Source: Bradyrhizobium cajani
GTDB taxonomy: Bacteria > Pseudomonadota > Alphaproteobacteria > Rhizobiales > Xanthobacteraceae
Assembly: GCF_009759665.1 (NCBI RefSeq)
Contig: NZ_WQNE01000045.1
Location: 1 to 48,780 of the forward strand
DNA length: 48,780 nucleotides
Reading direction: 5' to 3'
Made by a program: the position numbers and the translations under genes. The notes beneath the pieces were generated by a model. The model had not been told where the DNA came from. It worked only from the letters and a program-made list of their open reading frames with translations, and made no database searches. Shown piece by piece: positions 8,159 to 17,515 of the stretch; the stretch's first letter is position 1; each line of letters opens with the position of its first letter.

Positions 8159-9535
8159 ATGTCGATGCCAAGCGTTGCCTCTCCCGGCGTCCCCTTCACG
8201 TCGCCCAGGCGTAACCAGTTGACGCACATTCCGGGCGACGAGGGCTGGCCGATCATCGGCAAGACGTTCCAGGTGCTGGCCGACCCCAAGGGCTTCGTCG
8301 AGGCGGCCGCCAGGAAATACGGACCGGTCTATCGGACCCACTCGTTTGGCCAAACCAACGTCGTGCTGCTCGGACCCGAGGCCAACGAGCTCGTGCTGTT
8401 CGACCAGCAAAAGCTGTTCTCGTCGACCCATGGCTGGAATCACGTTCTCGAACTGCTGTTCCCGCGCGGCCTGATGCTGCTCGATTTCGACGAACACCGC
8501 CTGCATCGCAAGGCGCTGTCGGTCGCGTTCAAGTCCGGACCGATGAAGTCCTATCTGGGCGAGCTCGATAAGGGCATCGCGGCGCGGATCGCGCAGTGGA
8601 GAGCGAAGCCCGGCACGATGCAGCTCTATCCCGCGATGAAGCAGCTCACCCTTGACCTCGCCGCGACGTCGTTTCTCGGCGCCGACATCGGACCGGAGGT
8701 CAACCAGATCAACCTCGCCTTTGCCGACATGGTGGCAGCCTCCATCGCCCCGATCCGCCGTCCGTTGCCGGGCACCCAGATGGCGCGCGGAGTGGCCGGA
8801 CGAAAGCGCGTCGTCACCTATTTCCGCGAACAGATTCCGCTCCGCCGCGCCAGGGACGGTGGCGAGGATCTGTTCTCCCAACTCTGCCATGCGACTCACG
8901 AGGACGGCGCACTGCTCTCCGAGCAGGACATCATCGACCACATGAGCTTCCTGATGATGGCCGCGCACGACACGCTGACTTCGTCCCTCACCTCCTTCAT
9001 CGGCGAGCTGGCGGCGCATCCCGATTGGCAGCAGAGGCTGCGCGAAGAGGTTCTGGCGCTCGGACTTTCGGCCGACGCCCCGACGGGCTTTGATGATCTC
9101 GAAAAGATGCCGCTGTCGGAAATGGCGTTCAAGGAGACGCTGCGGATCAGGCCGCCGGTGCCGTCGCTACCGCGCTACGCCATGCGCGATTTCACTTTCA
9201 AGGGATACACCATTCCTGCCGGGACCCCGGTCGGCGTCAATCCGCTCTACACCCATCACATGCACGACATCTGGCCGGAGCCCGACCGCTTCGATCCGCT
9301 CCGCTTCACCGAAGACGCCCAGCGCAACCGGCATCGCTTCGCCTGGGTGCCGTTCGGCGGCGGCGCGCATATGTGCCTCGGCCTGCATTTCGCCTACATG
9401 CAGGCAAAGTGCTTTGCGCGACACTTTTTGCAGAACATCGCGGTGTCGCTGGAGCCGGGCTACAAGCCCCCCTGGCAGGCATGGCCAATCCCGAAGCCAC
9501 GCGACGGACTGAAGGTGACGGTGAAGGCGGTGTAG
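8159..9535 (+). CDS. Cytochrome P450
   Basis: A 458-residue soluble cytochrome P450. The I-helix has AHDT (269-272) in place of the common AGxDT, the K-helix ExxR is E326-R329 (KETLRIRPP), the PERF-like segment is WPEPDRFDPLRF, and the heme loop is FGGGAHMCLG with ligand C406. There is no N-terminal membrane anchor, as expected for bacterial enzymes that use ferredoxin and a reductase; neither is encoded nearby. It probably hydroxylates a hydrophobic substrate, perhaps in the same pathway as the upstream LLM monooxygenase (94-base gap, CGGAG ribosome-binding site). It is followed by two repeat elements. Confidence 0.93.
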   Translation: MSMPSVASPGVPFTSPRRNQLTHIPGDEGWPIIGKTFQVLADPKGFVEAAARKYGPVYRTHSFGQTNVVLLGPEANELVLFDQQKLFSSTHGWNHVLELLFPRGLMLLDFDEHRLHRKALSVAFKSGPMKSYLGELDKGIAARIAQWRAKPGTMQLYPAMKQLTLDLAATSFLGADIGPEVNQINLAFADMVAASIAPIRRPLPGTQMARGVAGRKRVVTYFREQIPLRRARDGGEDLFSQLCHATHEDGALLSEQDIIDHMSFLMMAAHDTLTSSLTSFIGELAAHPDWQQRLREEVLALGLSADAPTGFDDLEKMPLSEMAFKETLRIRPPVPSLPRYAMRDFTFKGYTIPAGTPVGVNPLYTHHMHDIWPEPDRFDPLRFTEDAQRNRHRFAWVPFGGGAHMCLGLHFAYMQAKCFARHFLQNIAVSLEPGYKPPWQAWPIPKPRDGLKVTVKAV

Positions 9536-9542
9536 CCGCAAT

Positions 9543-9666
9543 CGTCATTGCGAGCCAACGGGTCCGCGCGAAGCGCGGCCCGATGACAGGCTCCGCGAAG
9601 CAATCCAGACTGCCTCGGCGGAAGCAGTCTGGATTGCTTCGTCGCAAGGGCTCCTCGCAATGACGG
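9543..9666. repeat. Interspersed palindromic repeat, type C copy 1
   Basis: CGTCATTGCGAG at the left pairs with CTCGCAATGACG at the right, and internal GCAATCCAGACTGC pairs with GCAGTCTGGATTGC. A second copy is at 39500-39586. Located just after the P450 stop. Confidence 0.85.
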
Positions 9667-9677
9667 AAAGCTGGTTT

Positions 9678-9766
9678 CGTAGGGTGGGCAAAGGCGCGAA
9701 GCGCCGTGCCCACCATATCTCGCGGAGAAAGAATTGGTGGGCACGCTTCGCTTTACCCACCCTACG
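9678..9766. repeat. Interspersed palindromic repeat, type D
   Basis: CGTAGGGTGGGCAAAG at the left and CTTTACCCACCCTACG at the right form perfect terminal arms, with a second pair GTGCCCACCA and TGGTGGGCAC inside. It is adjacent to the type C element and immediately precedes the end of the convergent SDR gene. Confidence 0.85.
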
Positions 9767-9784
9767 ACTCCGTCGCCGTGGCTC

Positions 9785-10624
9785 CTATGCCCCCTGATCG
9801 AATGCCTTGCGCAGGGCGACATAACCCTGCTGCTGCTGGCTCCAGTTACGGCCGCCGGTCATGGCGCCGTCGATGACGAGGTCGTGGCCGTTGATGAAGC
9901 TCGATTCGTCGCTGGCCAAAAACACCGCGGCGTGGGCGATGTCATCGGGCAGGCCGGCGCGCGGGATCGGCTGCGCGGTCTTGTAGACTTCGCGCATCAC
10001 CGCCGGCGTCTTCTCCGCCGCATCGGTCGACAGCCCCAGCGCCTTGCCGAAGATGCCGGTCGCGATCGCGCCGGGCGAGATCGAGTTGACGCGCACGTTG
10101 GACTCGCCGAGCTCCATCGCCACGCATCTGGTGAGATGGATCACCGCGGCCTTGGCCGCGCCGTAGACCACCGACGAGGAGAAGCCGGCGAGGCGGCCGG
10201 CGATGCTACCATTGTTGATGATGCTGCCGGCCCCCTGCTTCTTCATGTGGGGCGCGGCGTGCTTCATGCCGAGCATGACGCTGCGCACCAGCGTCGCCAT
10301 CGCCGCGTCGAACCGCTCGACCTCGAGGCCCTCGATGCCGCCGGTCTGCGCCGGGCCGCCGGCATTGTTGAACAGGCAGTCGATCCGGCCGAACTTGTCC
10401 ACCGCGAGCGCGATCAGCGCCTGCATCTGCGCTTCGACCGTCACATCGGTCTGGCGGAAGATGCAGTTGGCCCCGAGCTGCTTCGCCAGCGCCTCGCCTT
10501 CCGCCACGCGGCGACCCGCGATCACAATTTTGGCACCTTCGGCAACGAAGACTTCCGCGGTACGCAATCCGATCCCGCTCGTCGCGCCGGTGATGACCGC
10601 AACCTTGCCGTCCAGCCTGCCCAT
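9785..10624 (-). CDS. SDR-family NAD(P)-dependent oxidoreductase
   Basis: A 279-residue classical short-chain dehydrogenase. The cofactor motif TGATSGIG is at 12-19, NNAG at 86-89, and the catalytic residues S140, Y154 and K158 (YGAAK) are in the expected order. Substrate is unknown; classical SDRs oxidise secondary alcohols or reduce ketones. Start ATG 10624 (MGRLDGKVAV) has GGGAAC upstream; an in-frame extension to 10669 is less likely. It is convergent with the P450 gene, so any pathway link to the P450 and LLM enzymes is inferred from proximity only. Confidence 0.92.
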   Translation of the reverse strand: MGRLDGKVAVITGATSGIGLRTAEVFVAEGAKIVIAGRRVAEGEALAKQLGANCIFRQTDVTVEAQMQALIALAVDKFGRIDCLFNNAGGPAQTGGIEGLEVERFDAAMATLVRSVMLGMKHAAPHMKKQGAGSIINNGSIAGRLAGFSSSVVYGAAKAAVIHLTRCVAMELGESNVRVNSISPGAIATGIFGKALGLSTDAAEKTPAVMREVYKTAQPIPRAGLPDDIAHAAVFLASDESSFINGHDLVIDGAMTGGRNWSQQQQGYVALRKAFDQGA

Positions 10625-10803
10625 GGAATGTTCCCGTTTTCGATTGATTTGATTTCTGATGGCGGACACTGACAGATGACGGCGCCGCGACGGTCACTAT
10701 TCCCGCCGGCTCGCGGCAAGGCAAGCTTTGCTTGCGCTTCCGACATGCGTAACATTCGCAACCATCGCTCGATTTTCGAACGAGCATCGCGACCGGGCCG
10801 GGC

Positions 10804-11769
10804 ATGGGGAAGCTGATCGACGAGTTCCGCAAGGGCTGGCAGGGTGTGGCGCCGCCATCGCTCGGTCTGAGTATCGCCTTCGCGATCGCCTGCCTGCTGG
10901 TTGCGACGCTGGCGCGCTGGGCTCTCGCGCAGGTGCGGCCCGACGTCTACTTCACCCCGTATTTCCCGGCCGTGTTCTTCGCCGCCGCCTTCGGTGGCTT
11001 CCGGATCGGCATCGTGACGGCGCTGGTCGGCGGCGTGCTCGGCGTGGTCGTGAATTTCGGCGATGCCTTTGCCGATCGTGCCCGGTTTGCCCTGCTGACG
11101 CTCTACTGGGTAGTCTGCGCGCTCACCATCTGGGGCGTCGAGCACTATCGCTCGCTGCTGATCGAGCAGCGGCGGATCTCCAAACGCCTGATCGAGGAGG
11201 AAGACTATCGCAAGCTGCTGGTCGACGAGCTCCAGCACCGGCTGAAGAACAAATTGTCGACGGTGCACGCCGTGCTGCACCAAGTGCTGCACGACCAGCC
11301 GCAGGTCTGGGACCGGATCGATCCGAGGCTGCGGTCGCTGGCCACGACCGACGATCTGATCTCGCGGATCGACAAGGGGGGCTGCGACATCCGCGATCTC
11401 CTGATCGCGGAGCTCGGGCCTTACGGCCATGTCCGCTTCACGCTCAATGGCGAGCGGCTGTACCTGCCGCCGAAGCTTGCGGTCACGCTGTCGCTGATGT
11501 TTCACGAGCTCGCCACCAACGCGGGCAAATATGGCGCGTTCTCCGCGCCGCGCGGCTTGCTTCAGGTCTCATGGACCGTCGACGGCGATCGCCTGATCGT
11601 CACCTGGGATGAGACCGAGGGACCGAGCATCGGCGAAGTGTCGGCACCGGGCTTCGGCACCAAATTGCTGAAGTCGGCGCTATCCGCCTTCGACGGCAAG
11701 ACCGAGATCTCGTATCTGGCCACCGGCCTGCATTGCATCATGCAATGCCGCATCCCGCCAAACGGTTAG
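10804..11769 (+). CDS. HWE-family sensor histidine kinase with membrane-spanning N-terminus
   Basis: A 321-residue membrane kinase. Residues 20-115 contain about four hydrophobic segments (for example 20-42, 58-85 and 95-112), resembling the DUF4118-type transmembrane sensor. The phospho-acceptor box VDELQHRLKNK (H145) with following LSTVHAV is characteristic of the HWE subfamily common in Rhizobiales, and the N box is HELATNAGKYG (N239). The ATP lid is short, with APGFGTKLL. HWE kinases often feed the PhyR/EcfG general stress response or orphan single-domain regulators; no response regulator is adjacent. The ATG at 10804 has only a weak upstream GGGCCGGG. Confidence 0.87.
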   Translation: MGKLIDEFRKGWQGVAPPSLGLSIAFAIACLLVATLARWALAQVRPDVYFTPYFPAVFFAAAFGGFRIGIVTALVGGVLGVVVNFGDAFADRARFALLTLYWVVCALTIWGVEHYRSLLIEQRRISKRLIEEEDYRKLLVDELQHRLKNKLSTVHAVLHQVLHDQPQVWDRIDPRLRSLATTDDLISRIDKGGCDIRDLLIAELGPYGHVRFTLNGERLYLPPKLAVTLSLMFHELATNAGKYGAFSAPRGLLQVSWTVDGDRLIVTWDETEGPSIGEVSAPGFGTKLLKSALSAFDGKTEISYLATGLHCIMQCRIPPNG

Positions 11770-11820
11770 CGGATGATCACCTCTCCCCGGCGGGAGCAGG
11801 GCCATCACATTGAGAGAGTT

Positions 11821-12008
11821 TCGCTGCGGCCATCCTTCGAGACGCCCGCTTTAGCGGGCTCCTCAGGATGAGGACGGAGTGCGCGGCAGCCGTTTCAACG
11901 GGCACTGCCGCTCGTTAGCCTCATCCTGAGGAGACCGCTGAAGCGGTCGTCTCGAAGGACGAGGCGCGCGCTCAGGCGACTGCCAAGATCACATGCGATT
12001 GCCTTGCC
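11821..12008. repeat. Interspersed repeat, type B copy 2
   Basis: Nearly the same as 6460-6645, including CATCCTTCGAGACGCCCGCT, CTCAGGATGAGGACGGAGTG and GCCTCATCCTGAGGAGACCG in the same order and orientation. The rest of the gap to the next gene (12009-12274) shows no gene or convincing promoter to me. Confidence 0.85.
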
Positions 12009-12274
12009 GGCGGATGGTGTCCACTACGGCTCGCACCGATTTCAGTCGAAGCCATCGCACGTCAAGATTCAATGGAAGCGAAAGAGAGCGCGCGCTCCGC
12101 ACGCCGTTTCGTAAGCGGCGTTGACGCTCTGTTAATGACGATCGGCGGCGCGCGTCGCATCGCCGCAAGTTTCGTCGAAAACACCCCCGTATTTCTCCGG
12201 ACCCCTTAACCAAACTTAAGAGGGAACTGCGCATGATTGCGTGCATTGCAAAGGCGCGCTGAACAACAAGATTC

Positions 12275-14020
12275 ATGGCTTCTATGAACGACAACAAGTA
12301 TTCCGGCGCCAGCGAAGCCGAGCTCGGTTTTCTCAAGGAAATCGTTAGAATGCTGCCGGCCGGCCTGACCGTGCAGGACGCTCATGGCGAGCTTCTGCTG
12401 GTCAACGATGCGGCGGCCGCCCAACTCGGCATCGACGGTAGCCGTCCGTCGCTGGATCTGACGCCGCGCCGGGAAGCGTGCAGGCGGGCGCTGAGCGCCG
12501 GCAAGGCCGTCGTCGCCGAGGAGGCGCTTCACGACGGCGCAGCGCGGCAGGTGCTGCTCACGACGCATCGTCCCGTCCGCCTCGCCGGACGCGAGCTGTT
12601 GATCTCGGCCTCCTCCGACATCACCGAGCAGAAGAACTTCGAGGACCAGCTGTTCCGCTCGGCCTATTTCGACGAGCTGACGGGATTGCCCTCGCGGCGC
12701 GTGATCGAGCACCGCGCCAACAGCCTGCTCGCCCGCGACAGCGCCGGCGAGCGCTTCGCGCTCGCCTTTCTCGATGTCGACAATTTCAAGCACATCAACG
12801 ACTATTACGGCCACGCCGTCGGCGACGCGCTGCTGGTCGAGCTGTCGAAGCGGCTCGGACGCGACTTGCGCGATTCCGACATGCTGTCGCGTATCTCCGG
12901 CGACGAATTCCTGCTGCTGCTCTCCCCGATCCAGAGCCAGGAGGAAGTCGCCGAATTCATGCAATCGACGCTCGAGCGACTGACTGCGCCGTTCTTCATC
13001 GACCATTCGGAGGTGTTCGCCTCCACCTCCGTCGGCATCAGCCTCTACCCGGATCACGGAAGCAGCTTCGAGACGCTGCGCCAGAACGCCGACATCGCGA
13101 TGTACCGCATCAAGAACGACGGCAAGGGGTCGGCGGCCTTCTTCGATTCCAGCATGGAGCGGGAGGCGCTGGCGCGGATGAAGGTCGAGCAGTCGCTGCG
13201 ACTCGCGCTGCTGGAAAAGCGCTTCTGCTGCGCGTTCCAGTCCAAGGTCGACATCCGCACGCAGGCCGTGAAGGGCATCGAGGCCCTGGTGCGATTGCGC
13301 GACGACGAAGGCGTGATCCAGGCGCCCGGCTCGTTCATCGACCTTGCCGGCGAGCTCGGCCTGATCGACGAGCTGACCCATCTCGTGCTGGCCGAGATCG
13401 TCAAATCGATCGACTTGATCAACGACACGTTCGGCGCGGAAGCGACCATCAGCATCAACGTCGCCGCCAAGCAGGCCGGCAACCTCGAATTCATGCGCAG
13501 CTTCGCGCAGGCGCTTGATGACACCGGCTTCCCCAAACGCTTCATGATCGAGGTGACGGAAGACGCCTTCGTCGCCAAGAACCATTTTCAGGACGAGATC
13601 CTGCCGATGTTCCGCAAGCTCGGCGTCGGCATCTCGATCGACGATTTCGGCACCGGCTATTCCTCGCTCTCGGCGCTGGCCGACATCACCGCCGACGAGA
13701 TCAAGATCGACCGCTCCTTCATCACCGACATCCATAAGCGGCCGCGCAGCCAGGGCATTTTGCGCGCGATCGAATCCTTGAGCGACGCGCTCGGCATGAC
13801 CGTCATCGCCGAGGGCCTGGAATCCTACGAGGAGCTGGCCTATCTCCAGGCCGCGACCAAGATCCGCTACGCGCAGGGCTATTACTTCTCGCGGCCGATC
13901 TTCCTGGAGGAGCTGAAGCTCGCACCGCCCGCCGCCAGCGAAGCGCGCGCCAGCGTCGCAACCCGCCCGATGCAGCAGAACCGGCAAGGTTATTCGCGGG
14001 CGAGCGGGTATCGACGGTAG
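12275..14020 (+). CDS. PAS-GGDEF-EAL cyclic-di-GMP protein, likely phosphodiesterase
   Basis: A 581-residue cytoplasmic protein. An N-terminal PAS-like sensor (about 15-120) is followed by a GGDEF domain (about 125-290) whose active-site motif is SGDEF (208-212), with the first Gly changed to Ser. An RxxD inhibitory-site motif (RDSD) sits five residues before it. The EAL domain (about 300-550) is complete: E336-A-L338, N395 in SINVAAK, E430, DDFGTGYSS (457-465), K477 in EIKIDRSF and E513 in AEGLES. Intact EAL residues suggest active c-di-GMP hydrolysis, and the GGDEF half may be regulatory or weakly active. ATG 12275 is used; ATG 12284 is an alternative. Confidence 0.92.
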   Translation: MASMNDNKYSGASEAELGFLKEIVRMLPAGLTVQDAHGELLLVNDAAAAQLGIDGSRPSLDLTPRREACRRALSAGKAVVAEEALHDGAARQVLLTTHRPVRLAGRELLISASSDITEQKNFEDQLFRSAYFDELTGLPSRRVIEHRANSLLARDSAGERFALAFLDVDNFKHINDYYGHAVGDALLVELSKRLGRDLRDSDMLSRISGDEFLLLLSPIQSQEEVAEFMQSTLERLTAPFFIDHSEVFASTSVGISLYPDHGSSFETLRQNADIAMYRIKNDGKGSAAFFDSSMEREALARMKVEQSLRLALLEKRFCCAFQSKVDIRTQAVKGIEALVRLRDDEGVIQAPGSFIDLAGELGLIDELTHLVLAEIVKSIDLINDTFGAEATISINVAAKQAGNLEFMRSFAQALDDTGFPKRFMIEVTEDAFVAKNHFQDEILPMFRKLGVGISIDDFGTGYSSLSALADITADEIKIDRSFITDIHKRPRSQGILRAIESLSDALGMTVIAEGLESYEELAYLQAATKIRYAQGYYFSRPIFLEELKLAPPAASEARASVATRPMQQNRQGYSRASGYRR

Positions 14021-14039
14021 GCCGGCAACAACCACCGTT

Positions 14040-14220
14040 GTCGTCCCGGGGCGCGCGAAGCGCGAACCCGGGAACCATAACCACAGGGAGAAGTTGCTGC
14101 GTGAGTTGCCCACTCCGAGCCTTCGCCAAACCACTGCCTGTGGTTATCGCGACGAGCGCAAGCGCTCGCGCGGGGGTCCCGGATCTGCGCTCCGCTTCGC
14201 TGCGCTTGTCCGGGACGACG
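14040..14220. repeat. Interspersed palindromic repeat, type A copy 2
   Basis: TCGTCCCGGGGCGCGCGAAG at the left, CTTGTCCGGGACGACGA at the right, with internal CCATAACCACAGG and CCTGTGGTTATCG. It is the same architecture as 3406-3560. It lies between the GGDEF-EAL gene and the sigma-54 activator gene. Confidence 0.85.
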
Positions 14221-14325
14221 ACTGAGGGCAAACGGGCGCCGTCGTTAACCCCGTCACGCCAATTCTCTCCTTTGAAATTGCTGGCCTTTTGCTAATAAGC
14301 GGGTGGACTTCCCGCGAGGTACGTC

Positions 14326-15771
<1,446 letters not shown>

Positions 15772-15778
15772 GGTTTTC

Positions 15779-15886
15779 GTGTCATTCCGGGGCGCGATGA
15801 AGTCGCGAGCCCGGAATCCATCGGGCCGCAGAGATCGTAGCGCCATGGATTCCGGGCTCGCGCTCACGCGCGCCCCGGAATGACGA
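15779..15886. repeat. Interspersed palindromic repeat, type A copy 3
   Basis: CGTGTCATTCCGGGGCGCG and its inverse CGCGCCCCGGAATGACGAGG form the ends, with CCCGGAATCCAT and ATGGATTCCGGG inside. It sits between the activator gene and its putative target promoter. Confidence 0.85.
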
Positions 15887-15912
15887 GGGACTCGTGCCCG
15901 TCTGAGTTTCGA

Positions 15913-15950
15913 GACACCGCGTGTCCGGAGTCTCGGATTCCTGACACCGC
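15913..15950. promoter_or_regulatory. Candidate enhancer (UAS) for the sigma-54 activator
   Basis: GACAC-CGC-GTGTC (15913-15925) is a perfect dyad. Its half GACACCGC recurs at 15943-15950, exactly 30 bp downstream, or about three helical turns. The sites lie 75-112 bp upstream of the -24 element, the usual distance for NtrC-type activators. Assignment is inference. Confidence 0.5.
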
Positions 15951-16024
15951 GCCCGGCGCCCCTGCTTCGACGTCTGCACTGAATCTGCTGGGTTTTCAGC
16001 CCTCTTGCGCAAACTGACGGCATC

Positions 16025-16040
16025 TGGCGCGGAGCTTGCT
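16025..16040 (+). promoter_or_regulatory. Sigma-54 (-24/-12) promoter
   Basis: TGGCGCGGAGCTTGCT matches the consensus TGGCACRNNNNTTGCW at all fixed bases but one, with the required 10 bases between the GG and GC doublets. Transcription would start near 16051, giving about a 50-base leader before ATG 16102. That spacing argues against a start at ATG 16063. The preceding gene encodes a sigma-54 activator. Confidence 0.75.
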
Positions 16041-16101
16041 CTTCGCTTTTGCACAATGACGCATGCTGCACATGCGCATTCGCAACCAGGGAGAGCGCCA
16101 G

Positions 16102-17412
16102 ATGAGTGAAGCGATCACGATTCATCCGCTTCAGGCAAAGCAGCCGTCGCACGTCACGGTCGCCACGGCGAGCCTGATCGGCACGGCCATCGAGTGGTAC
16201 GATTTCTTCCTCTACGGCACCGCCGCGGCGCTGATCTTCAACAAGCTGTTCTTCCCGACCTTCGACCCCATGATGGGAACGCTGCTGGCGTTCGCGACCT
16301 ACGCGCTCGGCTTCATCGCGCGCCCGCTCGGCGGCGTCGTGTTCGGACACTACGGCGACAAGATCGGCCGCAAGACCATGCTCTATCTCACGCTGCTGAT
16401 CATGGGCGCAGCGACCGCGGCGATCGGCTTCCTGCCGACCTACGAGACCGCCGGCATCTGGGCGGCGATCCTGCTCGTGACCTGCCGCCTGATCCAGGGC
16501 TTTGGTCTCGGTGGCGAATGGGGCGGCGCCGTGCTGATGGCGGTCGAGCACGCCCCCGCCGACAGACGCGGCTTCTACGGCAGCTGGCCGCAGCTCGGGG
16601 CGCCGCTCGGCCTCGTGCTCGGCACGCTGGTATTCTCCGTGGTGTCCTCGGTGCTGACCGACGCCCAGCTCTATGCCTGGGGCTGGCGCATCCCGTTCCT
16701 GTTCTCGATCGCGCTGGTGCTGGTCGGCCTGTGGATCCGCTTCACCATCGCGGAATCGCCGGAATTCCAGAAGGTCAAGGACACCAAGCAGGAAGTGAAG
16801 ATGCCGATCCTCGAGGCGATCCGGATGTATCCCAAGAACATCCTGCTCGCGATGGGCGCGCGCTTCGCCGAAAACGGCTTCTTCTACATCTACGCGACCT
16901 TCGTGCTCGCTTACGCCACGCAGTCGCTCGGCATGAACAAGCAGGACATGCTCAACGGCGTGCTGATCGGCGCGGCGATCGAGACCTTCACCATTCCGGC
17001 ATTCGGGGCGCTGTCCGACCGCGTCGGGCGGCGGCCGATCTACATCTTCGGCGCGGTCTTTTCCGCACTGATGTCGTTTCCGCTGTTCATGCTGCTGTCG
17101 ACCAAGAACCCGCAATATGCCTGGATCGCGATCGTGCTGGGCCTCGCCGTCGGCCACGCCGCGATGTACGGCCCGCAGGCGAGCTTCCTGTCCGAGCTGT
17201 TCGGCACCAAGGTGCGCTACAGCGGCGTCTCGCTCGGCTACAACCTCGCCTCGATCTTCGCCGGCGCGCTGTCGCCGCTGATCGCGACCGGCCTGATGAC
17301 GGCCTATGCACCGGCCACCTGGCCGATCTCGCTCTACATGATCGCGCTGGCGCTCATCACCATCGTGTCGGTCTATTTCGCCACCGAAACGCGCAAGATG
17401 GTTCAGGCCTGA
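16102..17412 (+). CDS. MFS transporter, metabolite:H+ symporter (MHS) family
   Basis: A 436-residue, 12-helix inner-membrane symporter. The signature features of the MHS subfamily (ShiA, KgtP, ProP, citrate carriers) are present: GTAIEWYDFFLYGTAA in helix 1, GHYGDKIGRKTML in the 2-3 loop, and RLIQGFGLGGEWGGAVL in helix 4. Members import carboxylates such as shikimate, alpha-ketoglutarate, citrate or aromatic acids; the substrate is not determinable. ATG 16102 (MSEAITIHP) has GGGAGAG upstream. It is probably transcribed from the -24/-12 promoter at 16025 under the adjacent activator, together with a CoA-transferase 103 bases downstream, which suggests import and activation of the same acid. 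Confidence 0.92.
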   Translation: MSEAITIHPLQAKQPSHVTVATASLIGTAIEWYDFFLYGTAAALIFNKLFFPTFDPMMGTLLAFATYALGFIARPLGGVVFGHYGDKIGRKTMLYLTLLIMGAATAAIGFLPTYETAGIWAAILLVTCRLIQGFGLGGEWGGAVLMAVEHAPADRRGFYGSWPQLGAPLGLVLGTLVFSVVSSVLTDAQLYAWGWRIPFLFSIALVLVGLWIRFTIAESPEFQKVKDTKQEVKMPILEAIRMYPKNILLAMGARFAENGFFYIYATFVLAYATQSLGMNKQDMLNGVLIGAAIETFTIPAFGALSDRVGRRPIYIFGAVFSALMSFPLFMLLSTKNPQYAWIAIVLGLAVGHAAMYGPQASFLSELFGTKVRYSGVSLGYNLASIFAGALSPLIATGLMTAYAPATWPISLYMIALALITIVSVYFATETRKMVQA

Positions 17413-17423
17413 GACCCCTCCCG

Positions 17424-17461
17424 TCGCGAGGAGCAGCCTGTTGCAGGGCCGCTCCTCGCGA
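17424..17461 (+). terminator. Hairpin after the MHS transporter gene
   Basis: TCGCGAGGAGC and GCTCCTCGCGA form a perfect 11-bp stem around a 16-base loop, 12 bases past the stop. There is no T-run, so it could be an attenuator or mRNA-stabilising structure rather than a full terminator. Confidence 0.5.
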
Positions 17462-17515
17462 TAAGATCGACGCACCGCAACGACGGCATACTGTCCATGA
17501 ATCGGGAGGAACGCC

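Noticed and set aside
10625..10803. EcfG-type (GGAAC...CGTT) promoter before the HWE kinase
   Set aside because: No pair with correct spacing was found on the plus strand.
12206..12219. TTAA-N6-TTAA upstream of the GGDEF-EAL gene
   Set aside because: The spacer is one base short of the CtrA consensus, so it was not called a site.
14221..14325. Sigma-54 promoter before the activator gene itself
   Set aside because: TGGCC and TTGC words occur but no GG-N10-GC spacing was found.
16063..16101. Earlier ATG for the MHS transporter
   Set aside because: It lies only about 12 bases after the expected sigma-54 transcription start and lacks a ribosome-binding site.
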